This document shows positions 24,550 to 31,875 of a DNA stretch of 64,000 nt, one piece after another. Below the pieces are notes generated by a model that saw only the letters and a program-made list of their open reading frames with translations, was not told the DNA's origin and made no database searches. Each line of letters opens with the position of its first letter. Positions within the stretch are counted from its first letter, which is position 1. Source of the stretch: Oscillospiraceae bacterium (lineage in GTDB: Bacteria > Bacillota_A > Clostridia > Oscillospirales > Oscillospiraceae); NCBI GenBank assembly GCA_017470325.1, contig JAFUES010000041.1, positions 57,128-121,127 on the forward strand, read 5' to 3'. The translations under genes and the position numbers were made by a program.

Positions 24550-24578
24550 TTGCTATTATTACAGGTTTAGAGTAAAAT
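24550..24578 (+). promoter_or_regulatory. Promoter of the mntA-hepT cassette
   Basis: TTGCTA (24550-24555), 17 bases, TAAAAT (24573-24578). It leaves a 5' leader of about 50 bases before the strong ribosome binding site AAAGGAGGG. Confidence 0.65.
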
Positions 24579-24637
24579 AATAAATAGAAAGACGAACCGT
24601 CAGAGAGTTTTCTGTTCCTGTAAAGGAGGGATTATAC

Positions 24638-24943
24638 ATGGATGACGTGCTGAATATCCAGAAGTTGCAAGCGACCATTGCGCCTCTTGCTGCACAATAT
24701 GGCGTCGAACGCATGTATCTCTTTGGCTCGCGCGCGAGAGGGGACCATCGTCCAGACAGTGATTACGATTTCCTGATTACAAAGGGGCGCGTCCGCAGCC
24801 TTTTTACACATGCGGCATTGTGGCAGGATTTGGAAAAGGCTCTGCATGCCTCCGTCGATTTGGTGACAGATACATCCAGTGACAGAGATCTGATCCAACA
24901 GGCCAGAAAGGATGCAATTCTGATTTATGAGCAACAGAGATAG
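24638..24943 (+). CDS. mntA: MntA-type antitoxin, minimal nucleotidyltransferase
   Basis: 101 residues, one MNT domain. The polymerase-beta-fold signature GS-x10-DxD is intact: GSRARGDHRPDSDYD at about 31-45, with the third acidic residue likely in SVDLVTD near 75. Characterised MntA proteins neutralise HepT by adding AMP residues to the tyrosine of the RX4HXY motif. The partner gene overlaps by 17 bases in another frame, as expected for a toxin-antitoxin operon. Lower GC than the chromosome and location in the tRNA-Val island indicate horizontal origin. Confidence 0.9.
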   Translation: MDDVLNIQKLQATIAPLAAQYGVERMYLFGSRARGDHRPDSDYDFLITKGRVRSLFTHAALWQDLEKALHASVDLVTDTSSDRDLIQQARKDAILIYEQQR

Positions 24944-25271
24944 AATCATCTTACAAAAGATTGCCGCATATTGTGAACAGATCAGACAGACGCACCAGTA
25001 TTTTCATGAAGATCAAAACTTGTTTTTTGATGAACAGGAAGGCTTTGTCTATCGCAATTCTGTAGCTATGCCAATTCTCCAGATCGGTGAGCTTGTCAAA
25101 AGGCTTTCCGAAGATTATGTATTGGAAAATAAGGCGATTCCCTGGCGCGCGATCATGGGAATGCGGGACATCTTTGCACATCATTATGGCTCTGTAGATT
25201 ATCAGGAGCTATGGCAGACGACACATGAAGATGTTAATGACTTAGCTAACTATTTACAACAGCAAGAGTAG
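24927..25271 (+). CDS. hepT: HepT-type toxin, HEPN-domain RNase (DUF86)
   Basis: 114 residues, all-helical HEPN/DUF86 protein. The RNase motif RX4HXY is intact near residues 86-93 (RDIFAHHY), including the tyrosine that MntA modifies. The start ATG lies inside mntA. HepT proteins cleave RNA (tRNA in studied cases) when not AMPylated, giving growth arrest, plasmid stabilisation or anti-phage effects. The intact motifs in both genes, against a background of broken recombinases, suggest the pair has been kept under selection. Confidence 0.9.
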   Translation: MSNRDRIILQKIAAYCEQIRQTHQYFHEDQNLFFDEQEGFVYRNSVAMPILQIGELVKRLSEDYVLENKAIPWRAIMGMRDIFAHHYGSVDYQELWQTTHEDVNDLANYLQQQE

Positions 25272-25323
25272 TACTAGAACAATAATGGCATGGGAAGCGA
25301 TTTTTTGATTCTCATGCCATTTC

Positions 25324-25515
25324 CTACATCAGCTCTGCGTTGTCTTCTATTGCCTTCTCGATCAGCTGTGACTCGATGCCGATGTATCTTTACGTCACGG
25401 CTGAGTTGCTGTGTTGTAAGAGCCGCTGGACCAGGGCAATATCATAGCCATTGTTTTTGTAGATCGCCGTTGCATACTACTTGCGGAAACTGTGGGCGCT
25501 GATGTCCTTATATCC
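25324..25515 (-). pseudogene. Tyrosine recombinase remnant with in-frame stops
   Basis: Minus-strand reading gives KDISAHSFRK, a stop, YATAIYKNNGYDIALVQRLL + QHSNSAVT, a stop, then RYIGIESQLIEKAIEDNAEL before the natural end. This is the C-terminal catalytic region of a XerC/D-like integrase (HxxR, QH and the RY catalytic tyrosine segment) interrupted by TAG and TAA codons. The rest of the gene is absent. From 25516 to 25742 there is only AT-rich non-coding DNA. Confidence 0.75.
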
Positions 25516-25742
25516 CTAGTATTCCAATATCATACAGGCTTTAAATAAATTACTGAATCTTCCGCAATGAACAGATAAAACATACTAAAAACAATAGGGT
25601 GCAGTTTCCCATATTTTTTCCCATAAGGACTTTCTGGATGATTCCATTCGATTCCGTGAAAGGGAAAGAAAAGATACACAAAATACGGTCGTATTCCACT
25701 CATTTCCGCAGTTTTCGAGTCTTTTCGATATAGCTTGTAAAA

Positions 25743-25765
25743 TTCGAGTCTTGTATCGTCCACCA
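25743..25765 (+). repeat. attR: 23-bp direct repeat of the tRNA-Val 3' end
   Basis: Exact copy of 24113-24135, ending in CCA. A partial copy of its first bases (TTCGAGTCTT) also occurs just upstream near 25727. Confidence 0.88.
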
Positions 25766-25766
25766 A

Positions 25767-25799
25767 AGAACTGCATCGAAAGGTGCAGTTCTTTTTTAT
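25767..25799 (+). terminator. Original tRNA-Val terminator, now behind attR
   Basis: 11-bp stem (AGAACTGCATC / GGTGCAGTTCT) with GAAA loop and TTTTTTATTT. Same architecture as the hairpin behind the tRNA copy at 24137. Before integration it would have directly followed the tRNA. Confidence 0.88.
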
Positions 25800-25848
25800 T
25801 TAGGTAAAATCCCTTTGAACAAGAACATACTGCAAGGAGGAGAAAAGC

Positions 25849-26208
25849 ATGTGGAAGAGATATTTGGTTGAGTTCGGGACCGGGGCAGACCTGCATGGCA
25901 TGGATGTGATGGAGGCGGCGACCCGGGCGGTAAAGGACGCAGTGTCCCATTGCTGCATGTGTGGCCTTGTGGATGCTCTGGGGGTGAAGGACCTGAAGAC
26001 CGATATGCGGGTGAGCATGAAGGTCGCGGCGCCATATCCGGAAAAAGTTGACGGAGATGCGCTGAAAAAGCTCCTGATTGCGGACGATGTGGACATTGAG
26101 ATCGTACAGGGCGGCATGCTTCTGAACGGCCTGCACGTGGATGCCTTCGGCGAGGGCGACCAGATCGTGATCGTGAACGTGGGTCTGACGGTGTATGTGC
26201 GGGTCTGA
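25849..26208 (+). CDS. Lin0512 family protein
   Basis: 119 residues. It matches the conserved Lin0512 family pattern: VEFGTGADLHGMDVMEAATR at the N-terminus, a CCMCG cysteine cluster near 35, a middle strand-helix section and the VQGGMLLNGLHVDA segment. A small, probably cytosolic oligomeric protein. No function is established for the family. The ATG follows CAAGGAGGAG. It lies just outside the island and has host-like GC. Confidence 0.8.
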   Translation: MWKRYLVEFGTGADLHGMDVMEAATRAVKDAVSHCCMCGLVDALGVKDLKTDMRVSMKVAAPYPEKVDGDALKKLLIADDVDIEIVQGGMLLNGLHVDAFGEGDQIVIVNVGLTVYVRV

Positions 26209-26257
26209 CCGGAACAATCCGGGGCGACGTCTCGTCAAAGGAACAGGAGGTGGCGAG

Positions 26258-26401
26258 ATGGAAAAATTCATTCCCTACGACAAGCTCTCCAAGAAGAAAA
26301 AGCGGGAGCTTGACACACAGCGGCGGGGCAGTTGGGCCATGAGTCCGGTGACACGAAAGCCTGCAAATCCCAAAGCCTATGACCGCAGAAAGGCACGTTA
26401 G
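26258..26401 (+). CDS. Small basic protein, clostridial conserved type
   Basis: 47 residues from the ATG at 26258 with ribosome binding site AGGAGGTGGCG. Very basic (MEKFIPYDKLSKKKKRELD..., then RGSWAMSPVTRKPANPKAYD). Short proteins with the same FIPYDKLSKK...RKP-x-PKAY layout recur in Clostridia. Its charge suggests RNA or ribosome association; this is inference. Co-oriented with the Lin0512 gene 49 bases upstream. Confidence 0.75.
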   Translation: MEKFIPYDKLSKKKKRELDTQRRGSWAMSPVTRKPANPKAYDRRKAR

Positions 26402-26449
26402 ATGGAGGATCCGTCTGGCGTGCTTTATCGTTTGGACCGCAGGATACGC

Positions 26450-26478
26450 TTGTCCCCCTTGGCCAAACATGCTATAGT
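26450..26478 (+). promoter_or_regulatory. Promoter of histidine phosphatase gene
   Basis: TTGTCC (26450-26455), 17 bases, TATAGT (26473-26478), about 30 bases ahead of the start codon. Confidence 0.65.
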
Positions 26479-26513
26479 AGGGGACAACACCGAGAGAAGG
26501 AGACGAGAGGAAC

Positions 26514-27242
26514 ATGAGACTGCTGTTGATCCGCCACGGAGATCCGGATTATGTCCATGACGATCTGACCCCAGCGGGCCGCCGGGAGGCGGCGTTACTG
26601 GCGGAGCGGATCGCCCCTATGGAGGTGGAGCAATACTTCGTGTCTCCCCTGGGCCGTGCGAAGGCCACCGCAGCGCCCACGCTGCAGAAAGCGGGACGGA
26701 CGGCGGTGGAGTGCGATTGGCTGCAGGAATTCTCCATTCCGGTGGCGCGGCCGGATCTGGACGGGCTGAGCAAGGTGCCTTGGGACTGGCTGCCCCAGGA
26801 CTGGATGCGGGACCCGCGGCTGTTCTCCCCGGATCGGTGGAGGGAAAATGAGATCCTCCGAGCTGGCGGCGTCGGGGAAGCCTACGATACGGTTATCACC
26901 GCCTTTGACAAGCTGCTGGCGGAGTACGGCTATGAGCGAGACGGCCTGTACTATCGGGTGCACCAGCCCAATACAAAGATCCTGGTGTTCTTCACCCATT
27001 TCGGCCTCAGCTGTGTGCTGCTGAGCCATCTGATGCAGACCTCTCCCATGGTGCTCTGGCAGGGCCTGGTCATGGCGCCGTCGTCCGTGACGACCATCAA
27101 CACCGAAGAGCGCCGGCCCGGGATCGCGGCCTTTCGTACGGCCGCGCTGGGGGATGTGTCCCACCTGTATGCGAAGGGCGTCGAGCCGGCCTTCGCGGCG
27201 CGCTTCTGCGAGGTCTACGGAAACGGCCAGCGGATCGACTGA
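26514..27242 (+). CDS. Histidine phosphatase family protein
   Basis: 242 residues. The catalytic RHG motif is at 7-9 (LLIRHGDPDY), with SPLGRAKATA near 44 and an Arg/His pair further on (FFTHFGLSC near 162 for the second His). It belongs to the phosphoglycerate-mutase-like branch. These enzymes remove phosphate through a phosphohistidine; the substrate is not predictable. A longer than usual middle insert (about 75-145) covers the active site. Own promoter; ATG preceded by GAGAGGAAC. Confidence 0.85.
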   Translation: MRLLLIRHGDPDYVHDDLTPAGRREAALLAERIAPMEVEQYFVSPLGRAKATAAPTLQKAGRTAVECDWLQEFSIPVARPDLDGLSKVPWDWLPQDWMRDPRLFSPDRWRENEILRAGGVGEAYDTVITAFDKLLAEYGYERDGLYYRVHQPNTKILVFFTHFGLSCVLLSHLMQTSPMVLWQGLVMAPSSVTTINTEERRPGIAAFRTAALGDVSHLYAKGVEPAFAARFCEVYGNGQRID

Positions 27243-27279
27243 GGCGCGGAACTTCTTATAAGAGCTTTCCGGAACATCC

Positions 27280-27308
27280 TTGACTTTATTGGTGCAAAGT
27301 GATAAAGT
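27280..27308 (+). promoter_or_regulatory. Promoter of symporter gene
   Basis: TTGACT (27280-27285), 17 bases, TAAAGT (27303-27308). Confidence 0.7.
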
Positions 27309-27361
27309 GTTAAATGCCCTCTCGGGTGTGGGAGGCGACTATCCGGATAGGAGTGATCCCT

Positions 27362-28582
27362 GTGAAAACACTGTTCGATAAGAAAAACCTCTTTCTGCGC
27401 GTGGCGGTCGGCTTCGTCCTGGGCGTCATCCTGGGCTTCGCGGCGCCGGGCTTCTCCATTGCCACCAAGGTCGTGGGTGACATCTATCTGAACCTCATCA
27501 AATTGATGATCATCCCGGTGGTGGTCTGCGCGGTGTTCTGCGGCATCGCCAACATCCGCGACGGCGCGCTTCTGCGGAAGATCGGCGTGCGCACCGTGCT
27601 GCTGTACGTGCTGATGTTTGTGGTGAGCGCCGCGGTCTCGCTGGCGATCGCCTACACGATCCGCCCGGGCTTTGGCACGGTCTTTGAGAATGCGCCTGTC
27701 TACGAGGGCAGCATCACCAACCCCACCATCTCCAGCTTTCTCACCACTATCGTCCCCACCAACATCATCCAGGCGGCCGCCGATGGCAGCACGCTGCCGG
27801 TCATCCTCTTTACCATCGTCTTTGCGGTGGCGATCGTCTCCGTGGGGGAGAAGGGCAAGGCGGTCCTGGACTTCATGAACAGCCTGTCCGAGGCCATGTT
27901 TAAGATGCTGGCCTACTTCATGGAGCTTTCGCCTCTGGGCGTCATGAGCTTGATGGCCTATTCCGTGGCCCAGTACGGCGCGGGCATCTTCGGCGCACTG
28001 GCCAAGTACATCTTCTGCTGCTGGCTGTGCTGCGTGGTGGTCTTCTTCCTCGTCATGGTACTGCCCACCTGCCTGTATACAAAGGTACCTGTGGGCAAGT
28101 ACCTGAAGGCCTGCGGCAAGATCGCCCTGGTGACCCTCTCCACCACTTCCTCGGCGGCGACGCTGCCCACTACGATCAATGTCTCCATGGAGGATCTGGG
28201 CGCACCGGAGGGCGTGAGCAAGTTCACGTTGCCCCTGGGCTGCACCATCAATATGTGTGGCGGCGCCTGCAGCTTCTGCTGCCTGGCGGTCTTCGTGTCT
28301 GATTTCTATGGCATCGGCCTGAGCTTTGGCACCATCGTCTTCCTGGTCTTCATCGCCACGCTCATCAACATGGCGGCCCCCGGCATCCCCGGCGGCGGCG
28401 TGGTCCTGGGCGCCAGCTTCCTGTCCATCCTGGGCCTGCCCATCGACCTGATGGGCCCCATCAGCGGCTTCTATCGTCTGCTGGATATGGCGTTCACCAC
28501 CATCAACGTGGAGGGCGACGTGGCGGCCAACCTGATCATTTCCAAGAGCATCGGCGAGTACGACGCGGCAAAGGTAGCCTGA
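27362..28582 (+). CDS. Dicarboxylate/amino acid:cation symporter (DAACS/GltP family)
   Basis: 406 residues from a GTG at 27362, chosen because AGGAGTGA is 8 bases upstream. Eight TM helices and two re-entrant hairpins are expected for the GltPh fold. The first hairpin tip shows a Ser-rich STTSSAATLPTT motif (about 257-268), TM7 a degenerate NMxGG-like segment (INMCGGA), and hairpin 2 the AAPGIPGGG signature. It imports glutamate, aspartate, C4-dicarboxylates or small neutral amino acids with sodium or protons. The specificity residues point to a typical DAACS but not to one substrate. Confidence 0.9.
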   Translation: MKTLFDKKNLFLRVAVGFVLGVILGFAAPGFSIATKVVGDIYLNLIKLMIIPVVVCAVFCGIANIRDGALLRKIGVRTVLLYVLMFVVSAAVSLAIAYTIRPGFGTVFENAPVYEGSITNPTISSFLTTIVPTNIIQAAADGSTLPVILFTIVFAVAIVSVGEKGKAVLDFMNSLSEAMFKMLAYFMELSPLGVMSLMAYSVAQYGAGIFGALAKYIFCCWLCCVVVFFLVMVLPTCLYTKVPVGKYLKACGKIALVTLSTTSSAATLPTTINVSMEDLGAPEGVSKFTLPLGCTINMCGGACSFCCLAVFVSDFYGIGLSFGTIVFLVFIATLINMAAPGIPGGGVVLGASFLSILGLPIDLMGPISGFYRLLDMAFTTINVEGDVAANLIISKSIGEYDAAKVA

Positions 28583-28599
28583 ACGGATACGGCAACGCA

Positions 28600-28628
28600 A
28601 ACCGGCAGCTTGTTGGCTGCCGGTTTTT
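28600..28628 (+). terminator. Terminator of symporter gene
   Basis: 10-bp stem AACCGGCAGC / GCTGCCGGTT, followed by TTT. Confidence 0.85.
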
Positions 28629-28728
28629 CAAATTGTCCCTTGCCATCGGGGGAAAGGGAGATTAAACTCAGAGCAGGACGAGAATACTCCGGCGCCGGAA
28701 ACGGACCGGATATCAGAAAGGGAATGCT

Positions 28729-30213
28729 ATGAAGAAGCTGGCGCTTATCTTTCCGGGGATCGGCTATACCGTGGAGAAGCCATTGCTGCAGGGCAGCATT
28801 CGGATCGCGGAGCGGCTGGGCTATGAGGTCCAGCCCATCCTGTATTTCGGCTTCCCGAAAAAGGTCCGGGGCGACCGGGACAAGATGAAGTGTTCTTATG
28901 AGCTGGCCCTGGCACAGGCCCGGGAGCTGATCGCCGGGATGGACCTGAGCGCCTGTGACGAGCTGCTGCTGATCGGCAAGAGCATCGGGACTGTTGTGGC
29001 GGCCTGCATCGCGGCGGAAAACCCCATCGCGGGCCGCATCCGCTTTCTGCTCTATACCCCCCTGGAGGAGACCTTTGCCTTCCCGCTGGGAAAGGCCGTC
29101 GTGTTCACCGGGACCGCCGACCCCTGGGTGGGTGCGGAGGAGAGCCGCATCCCGGCGCTGTGCCGGGAACGGGGCATCCCCTGCTTTCTGACGCCGGGCG
29201 GGAACCACTCGTTGGAGACCGGCGATGCGCAGACGGACCGGCTGGACCTGGCGCGGGTCATGCTCCAGACGGAGCTGTTCCTCCGGGGACAGGTCAGGCC
29301 TATCCGACTGTTCGGTGCGCCGGAGGCGGACACGGTGCTGATCCAGCTGGCAGATGAAAGAGAGCTTACGCAGATGGAGCAGGAGTACCGGCAGATCGTC
29401 GATCGGACACAGCGGGAGGATTTCCTGCTGCTGGCGGTGCAGACAGCGGACTGGAACCGGGAGCTCTCCCCCTGGGAAGCGCCGCCCGTCTTTGGCGCGG
29501 AAGACTTCGGCGGCGGCGGGGCGGAGACCCTGGCCTGGCTGCAGGATCAGCTGCTCCCTGTGCTGACAGCGGAGCGGGAGCGTTTCTTCTATCTGGGCGG
29601 TTATTCTCTGGCCGGGCTTTTCGCCTTGTGGGCGGGCTATCAGAGCAACCGGTTCGCAGGCGTCGCCGCGGCCTCGCCCTCGGTCTGGTTTCCGGATTTC
29701 AAGGACTTTGCATTGACGCAGTCTTTCCGGTCCGGGCTCGTGTATCTGAGCCTTGGCGATCGGGAGGAGCGGACCCGCAACCCCGTCATGGCCCGGGTGG
29801 GAGACGCGATCCGGGAGATCCGGGATTATCTGCAGGAGGAAAGGATCCCCTGTGTGCTGGAATGGAACGCGGGGAATCATTTTCGCGATCCGGAAAAGCG
29901 GACGGCCGCGGGTTTCGCCTGGATCCTGGAACAGAAGCGGGAGCAGCGGAAGCGGATCACAGAACATGAGGAGCTCCTGCAAAAAGTGGAGAGCGTGGTG
30001 AAAGACCCTGAAGCGTCAGAGAAGGAGTTGCTTGCCATAAAGGACGAGCTTGCCCGGCTGACAGCGTACTATGAAAGCTTCCAGTGGTGGCAGGATTATT
30101 ACGATGACGATTCCGGCTTTCTGCCCCGGGGCCTGCAGCGCGGTGTCCTGTCGGAGGACGGCATTTACAATGTCCTGGAGCGATACAAAGAACGGCTGGA
30201 AGAAACCGAATAA
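28729..30213 (+). CDS. Triple fusion: two alpha/beta hydrolase domains plus DUF4298
   Basis: 494 residues. Domain 1 (about 1-185) is a small alpha/beta hydrolase with nucleophile GKSIG near 86, acid region FTGTADPW, and His in GGNHSLE. Domain 2 (about 190-400) is an esterase-D-like hydrolase with nucleophile GYSLAG near 290 and a terminal GNHF. The last 85 residues (RITEHEELLQKVE to the end) are DUF4298, ending with the GVLSEDGIYN signature. DUF4298 usually occurs as a separate small protein, so the three-way fusion is uncommon. Cytosolic; no signal peptide. Substrates unknown. Confidence 0.82.
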   Translation: MKKLALIFPGIGYTVEKPLLQGSIRIAERLGYEVQPILYFGFPKKVRGDRDKMKCSYELALAQARELIAGMDLSACDELLLIGKSIGTVVAACIAAENPIAGRIRFLLYTPLEETFAFPLGKAVVFTGTADPWVGAEESRIPALCRERGIPCFLTPGGNHSLETGDAQTDRLDLARVMLQTELFLRGQVRPIRLFGAPEADTVLIQLADERELTQMEQEYRQIVDRTQREDFLLLAVQTADWNRELSPWEAPPVFGAEDFGGGGAETLAWLQDQLLPVLTAERERFFYLGGYSLAGLFALWAGYQSNRFAGVAAASPSVWFPDFKDFALTQSFRSGLVYLSLGDREERTRNPVMARVGDAIREIRDYLQEERIPCVLEWNAGNHFRDPEKRTAAGFAWILEQKREQRKRITEHEELLQKVESVVKDPEASEKELLAIKDELARLTAYYESFQWWQDYYDDDSGFLPRGLQRGVLSEDGIYNVLERYKERLEETE

Positions 30214-30216
30214 GAA

Positions 30217-30254
30217 ACAGGAAAGCGCCTGCCGCATGGCAGGCGCTTTCCTGT
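30217..30254. terminator. Bidirectional terminator between convergent operons
   Basis: 17-bp perfect stem (arms 30217-30233 and 30238-30254, core AAAGCGCCTGCC) between the fusion hydrolase gene and the end of the TIR operon. Confidence 0.88.
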
Positions 30255-30266
30255 TGGCGTTGTAGA

Positions 30267-31871
30267 TCACAGACTGATATCCGGGGTGTTGTCCCGCTGA
30301 TAGGAATACCAGTTCCCATTTTCGATCAGCTCTTCCCGAGCCAGCACAGAGAGCAGCGCGTCCGTCTGGCCGTGCAGCTCCAGCTGCTCATACATCTTGC
30401 GGTAGAAGCGCTCCATCTTCCCGTGGTCGGACAGCTGCCGGGGCAGAGACAGGCGGCCGTAATAGTTGGAGATAAACAGGGTGACAGCAGAAATGCTGCC
30501 CAGCAGAAGCTTCAAGAGTGTCCGGTAGACCTCCACATCCGGCACAAAAAGCCGGGGCTGTAAGATCAAACCGCCGCACAGCAATTCAAAGACCACGGCG
30601 GCGAGGTAAAGCGCGATGCTCAGCCCCAGAGCGGTCTGCACGACCCGTTCACTGACCCGATAGTCTTGGAGCGTCCGCCCGCCGGCCCACTGGTGATACT
30701 TCCGCTGGCCTTCCACCCAGCATTCCCGGATGTCATGTGCCTGCGTCGGAGCCTGGCCGATGACCAGCACGCACAGGGCGTCCATGATCCAGGCGGTTTC
30801 CTCCTGCTGGGTCCAGGACAGATGATCCGCGGCCTGGATGCCGCTGCCGGCATAGCGGAGGTAAGCCTGCACCCGCAGGGACTCCGCCAGGGCGCGGCAC
30901 TCCAGATACAGCTGGTGGCAGTCAAAGCGGACCGCAAAGCGCCGGCAGCCCCAGGCGGCCAGCAGCATGGCGCCGCAGAGCAGGATCATCCAATAGGCCT
31001 CGGCCTCGTCGTAGAGCAGGAAAGCCATGGTCAGGAGCATGCTGGCAATGGCCAACCCGGCCAGCACCCGCCGGTATTTCTTCGCGGCGGCGCCGCTGAT
31101 GGAACTGGCCGCCCCATAGACCTGTTCCATCCGTACAAGCAGGGGGTCGTCCCCGTGATCGGCTGGCAGAAGAGGGGCGTCCGTCTGCGGCTGCACCGCG
31201 GCCAGCGCGTTGAAGCGGTCTGTTCGGATGAGGATCTCCTGTACCTTTTCCCAGTTCCCCAGCGCATGCACAGTCCCTGCGGCCTCCTCCGTGTGCTCTC
31301 CGCGGGGCGTGAATACATGGAGTACTGCCTCGTTGCTGTCGGAGCGCAGGGAGACGCCGCGGGCGGGGAAATAGCTGCCCCGCAGGGCAAAGTCCACCGC
31401 CTCCGAGGTGCCGCAGGCTGCCGCCGTGCCGGGGCCGCCGTCCCACAGGGCCAGGAGCACATGGCAATGGGCGGCCACATAGATCCCCGCCTGGCGGTAT
31501 TGATAGTCCCGATCCGGTCCCGTCTCCGGCAGGCGCTCCGTGGCGGGTGCGACGAATACCTGCTCCGCCCGGTCACAGTGATGGCGAAAGCGCGCGATGC
31601 CCGTTTCACTGAAGTCCGGTTCATAGTGATCCCGCTCCATGGGCAGCGCCGCGATCAGCGGGATGCCCAGCTCCTCCGCAGCGTCTGCGCAGAGCAGATC
31701 CCCTTCCTCGGCAAGGCTGTTGAGCATCAGGACCCGGGAGTGGGAGCACAGGTTTCGAAGCTTTTTCAGTTCATTTTTTACTGCTGCGTACAGCGCCGCA
31801 TGGTCCTCCGGGCGGATGGCCCGATGGCCTGTGACACCGACCACAATGGGGATGGTACTATCTGTCGGCAT
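30267..31871 (-). CDS. SLOG/LSDAT-type Rossmann protein with four TM helices (last gene of TIR operon)
   Basis: 534 residues. Residues 8-225 form a DprA/SLOG-like Rossmann domain: VGVTGHRAI (GxTGxR start), LNSLAEEGDLLCADAAEELG (the SLOG G-D-x-L-A block), LIAALPMER and a DF segment, as in prokaryotic LSDAT proteins. Residues 275-325 contain two TM helices, then a conserved amphipathic link (HQLYLECRALAESLRVQAYL) as in SLATT-type membrane effectors, then two more TM helices (about 430-455, 475-495). SLOG/LSDAT domains are predicted to bind NAD-derived nucleotides such as ADP-ribose; SLATT-like parts may form pores. Four bases downstream of the LRR gene, so part of the same mRNA. Function inferred. 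Confidence 0.72.
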   Translation of the reverse strand: MPTDSTIPIVVGVTGHRAIRPEDHAALYAAVKNELKKLRNLCSHSRVLMLNSLAEEGDLLCADAAEELGIPLIAALPMERDHYEPDFSETGIARFRHHCDRAEQVFVAPATERLPETGPDRDYQYRQAGIYVAAHCHVLLALWDGGPGTAAACGTSEAVDFALRGSYFPARGVSLRSDSNEAVLHVFTPRGEHTEEAAGTVHALGNWEKVQEILIRTDRFNALAAVQPQTDAPLLPADHGDDPLLVRMEQVYGAASSISGAAAKKYRRVLAGLAIASMLLTMAFLLYDEAEAYWMILLCGAMLLAAWGCRRFAVRFDCHQLYLECRALAESLRVQAYLRYAGSGIQAADHLSWTQQEETAWIMDALCVLVIGQAPTQAHDIRECWVEGQRKYHQWAGGRTLQDYRVSERVVQTALGLSIALYLAAVVFELLCGGLILQPRLFVPDVEVYRTLLKLLLGSISAVTLFISNYYGRLSLPRQLSDHGKMERFYRKMYEQLELHGQTDALLSVLAREELIENGNWYSYQRDNTPDISL

Positions 31872-31875
31872 GTTT

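Larger units (their letters stand above)
24113..25765 (+). mobile_element. Decayed integrative island in tRNA-Val with a MntA/HepT cassette
   Basis: The tRNA 3' end TTCGAGTCTTGTATCGTCC + ACCA (24113-24135) recurs exactly at 25743-25765, giving 23-bp direct repeats typical of tyrosine-recombinase integration. The enclosed 1.6 kb is visibly AT-richer than its surroundings. It contains the C-terminal end of one tyrosine recombinase, a MNT/HEPN toxin-antitoxin pair, and a second, stop-ridden recombinase remnant. No transfer or replication genes remain, so the element is probably immobile by itself. Confidence 0.85.

Noticed and set aside
24312..24575. 87-residue plus-strand open frame in the island
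   Set aside because: Runs antisense to the integrase remnant, without ribosome binding site or family features.
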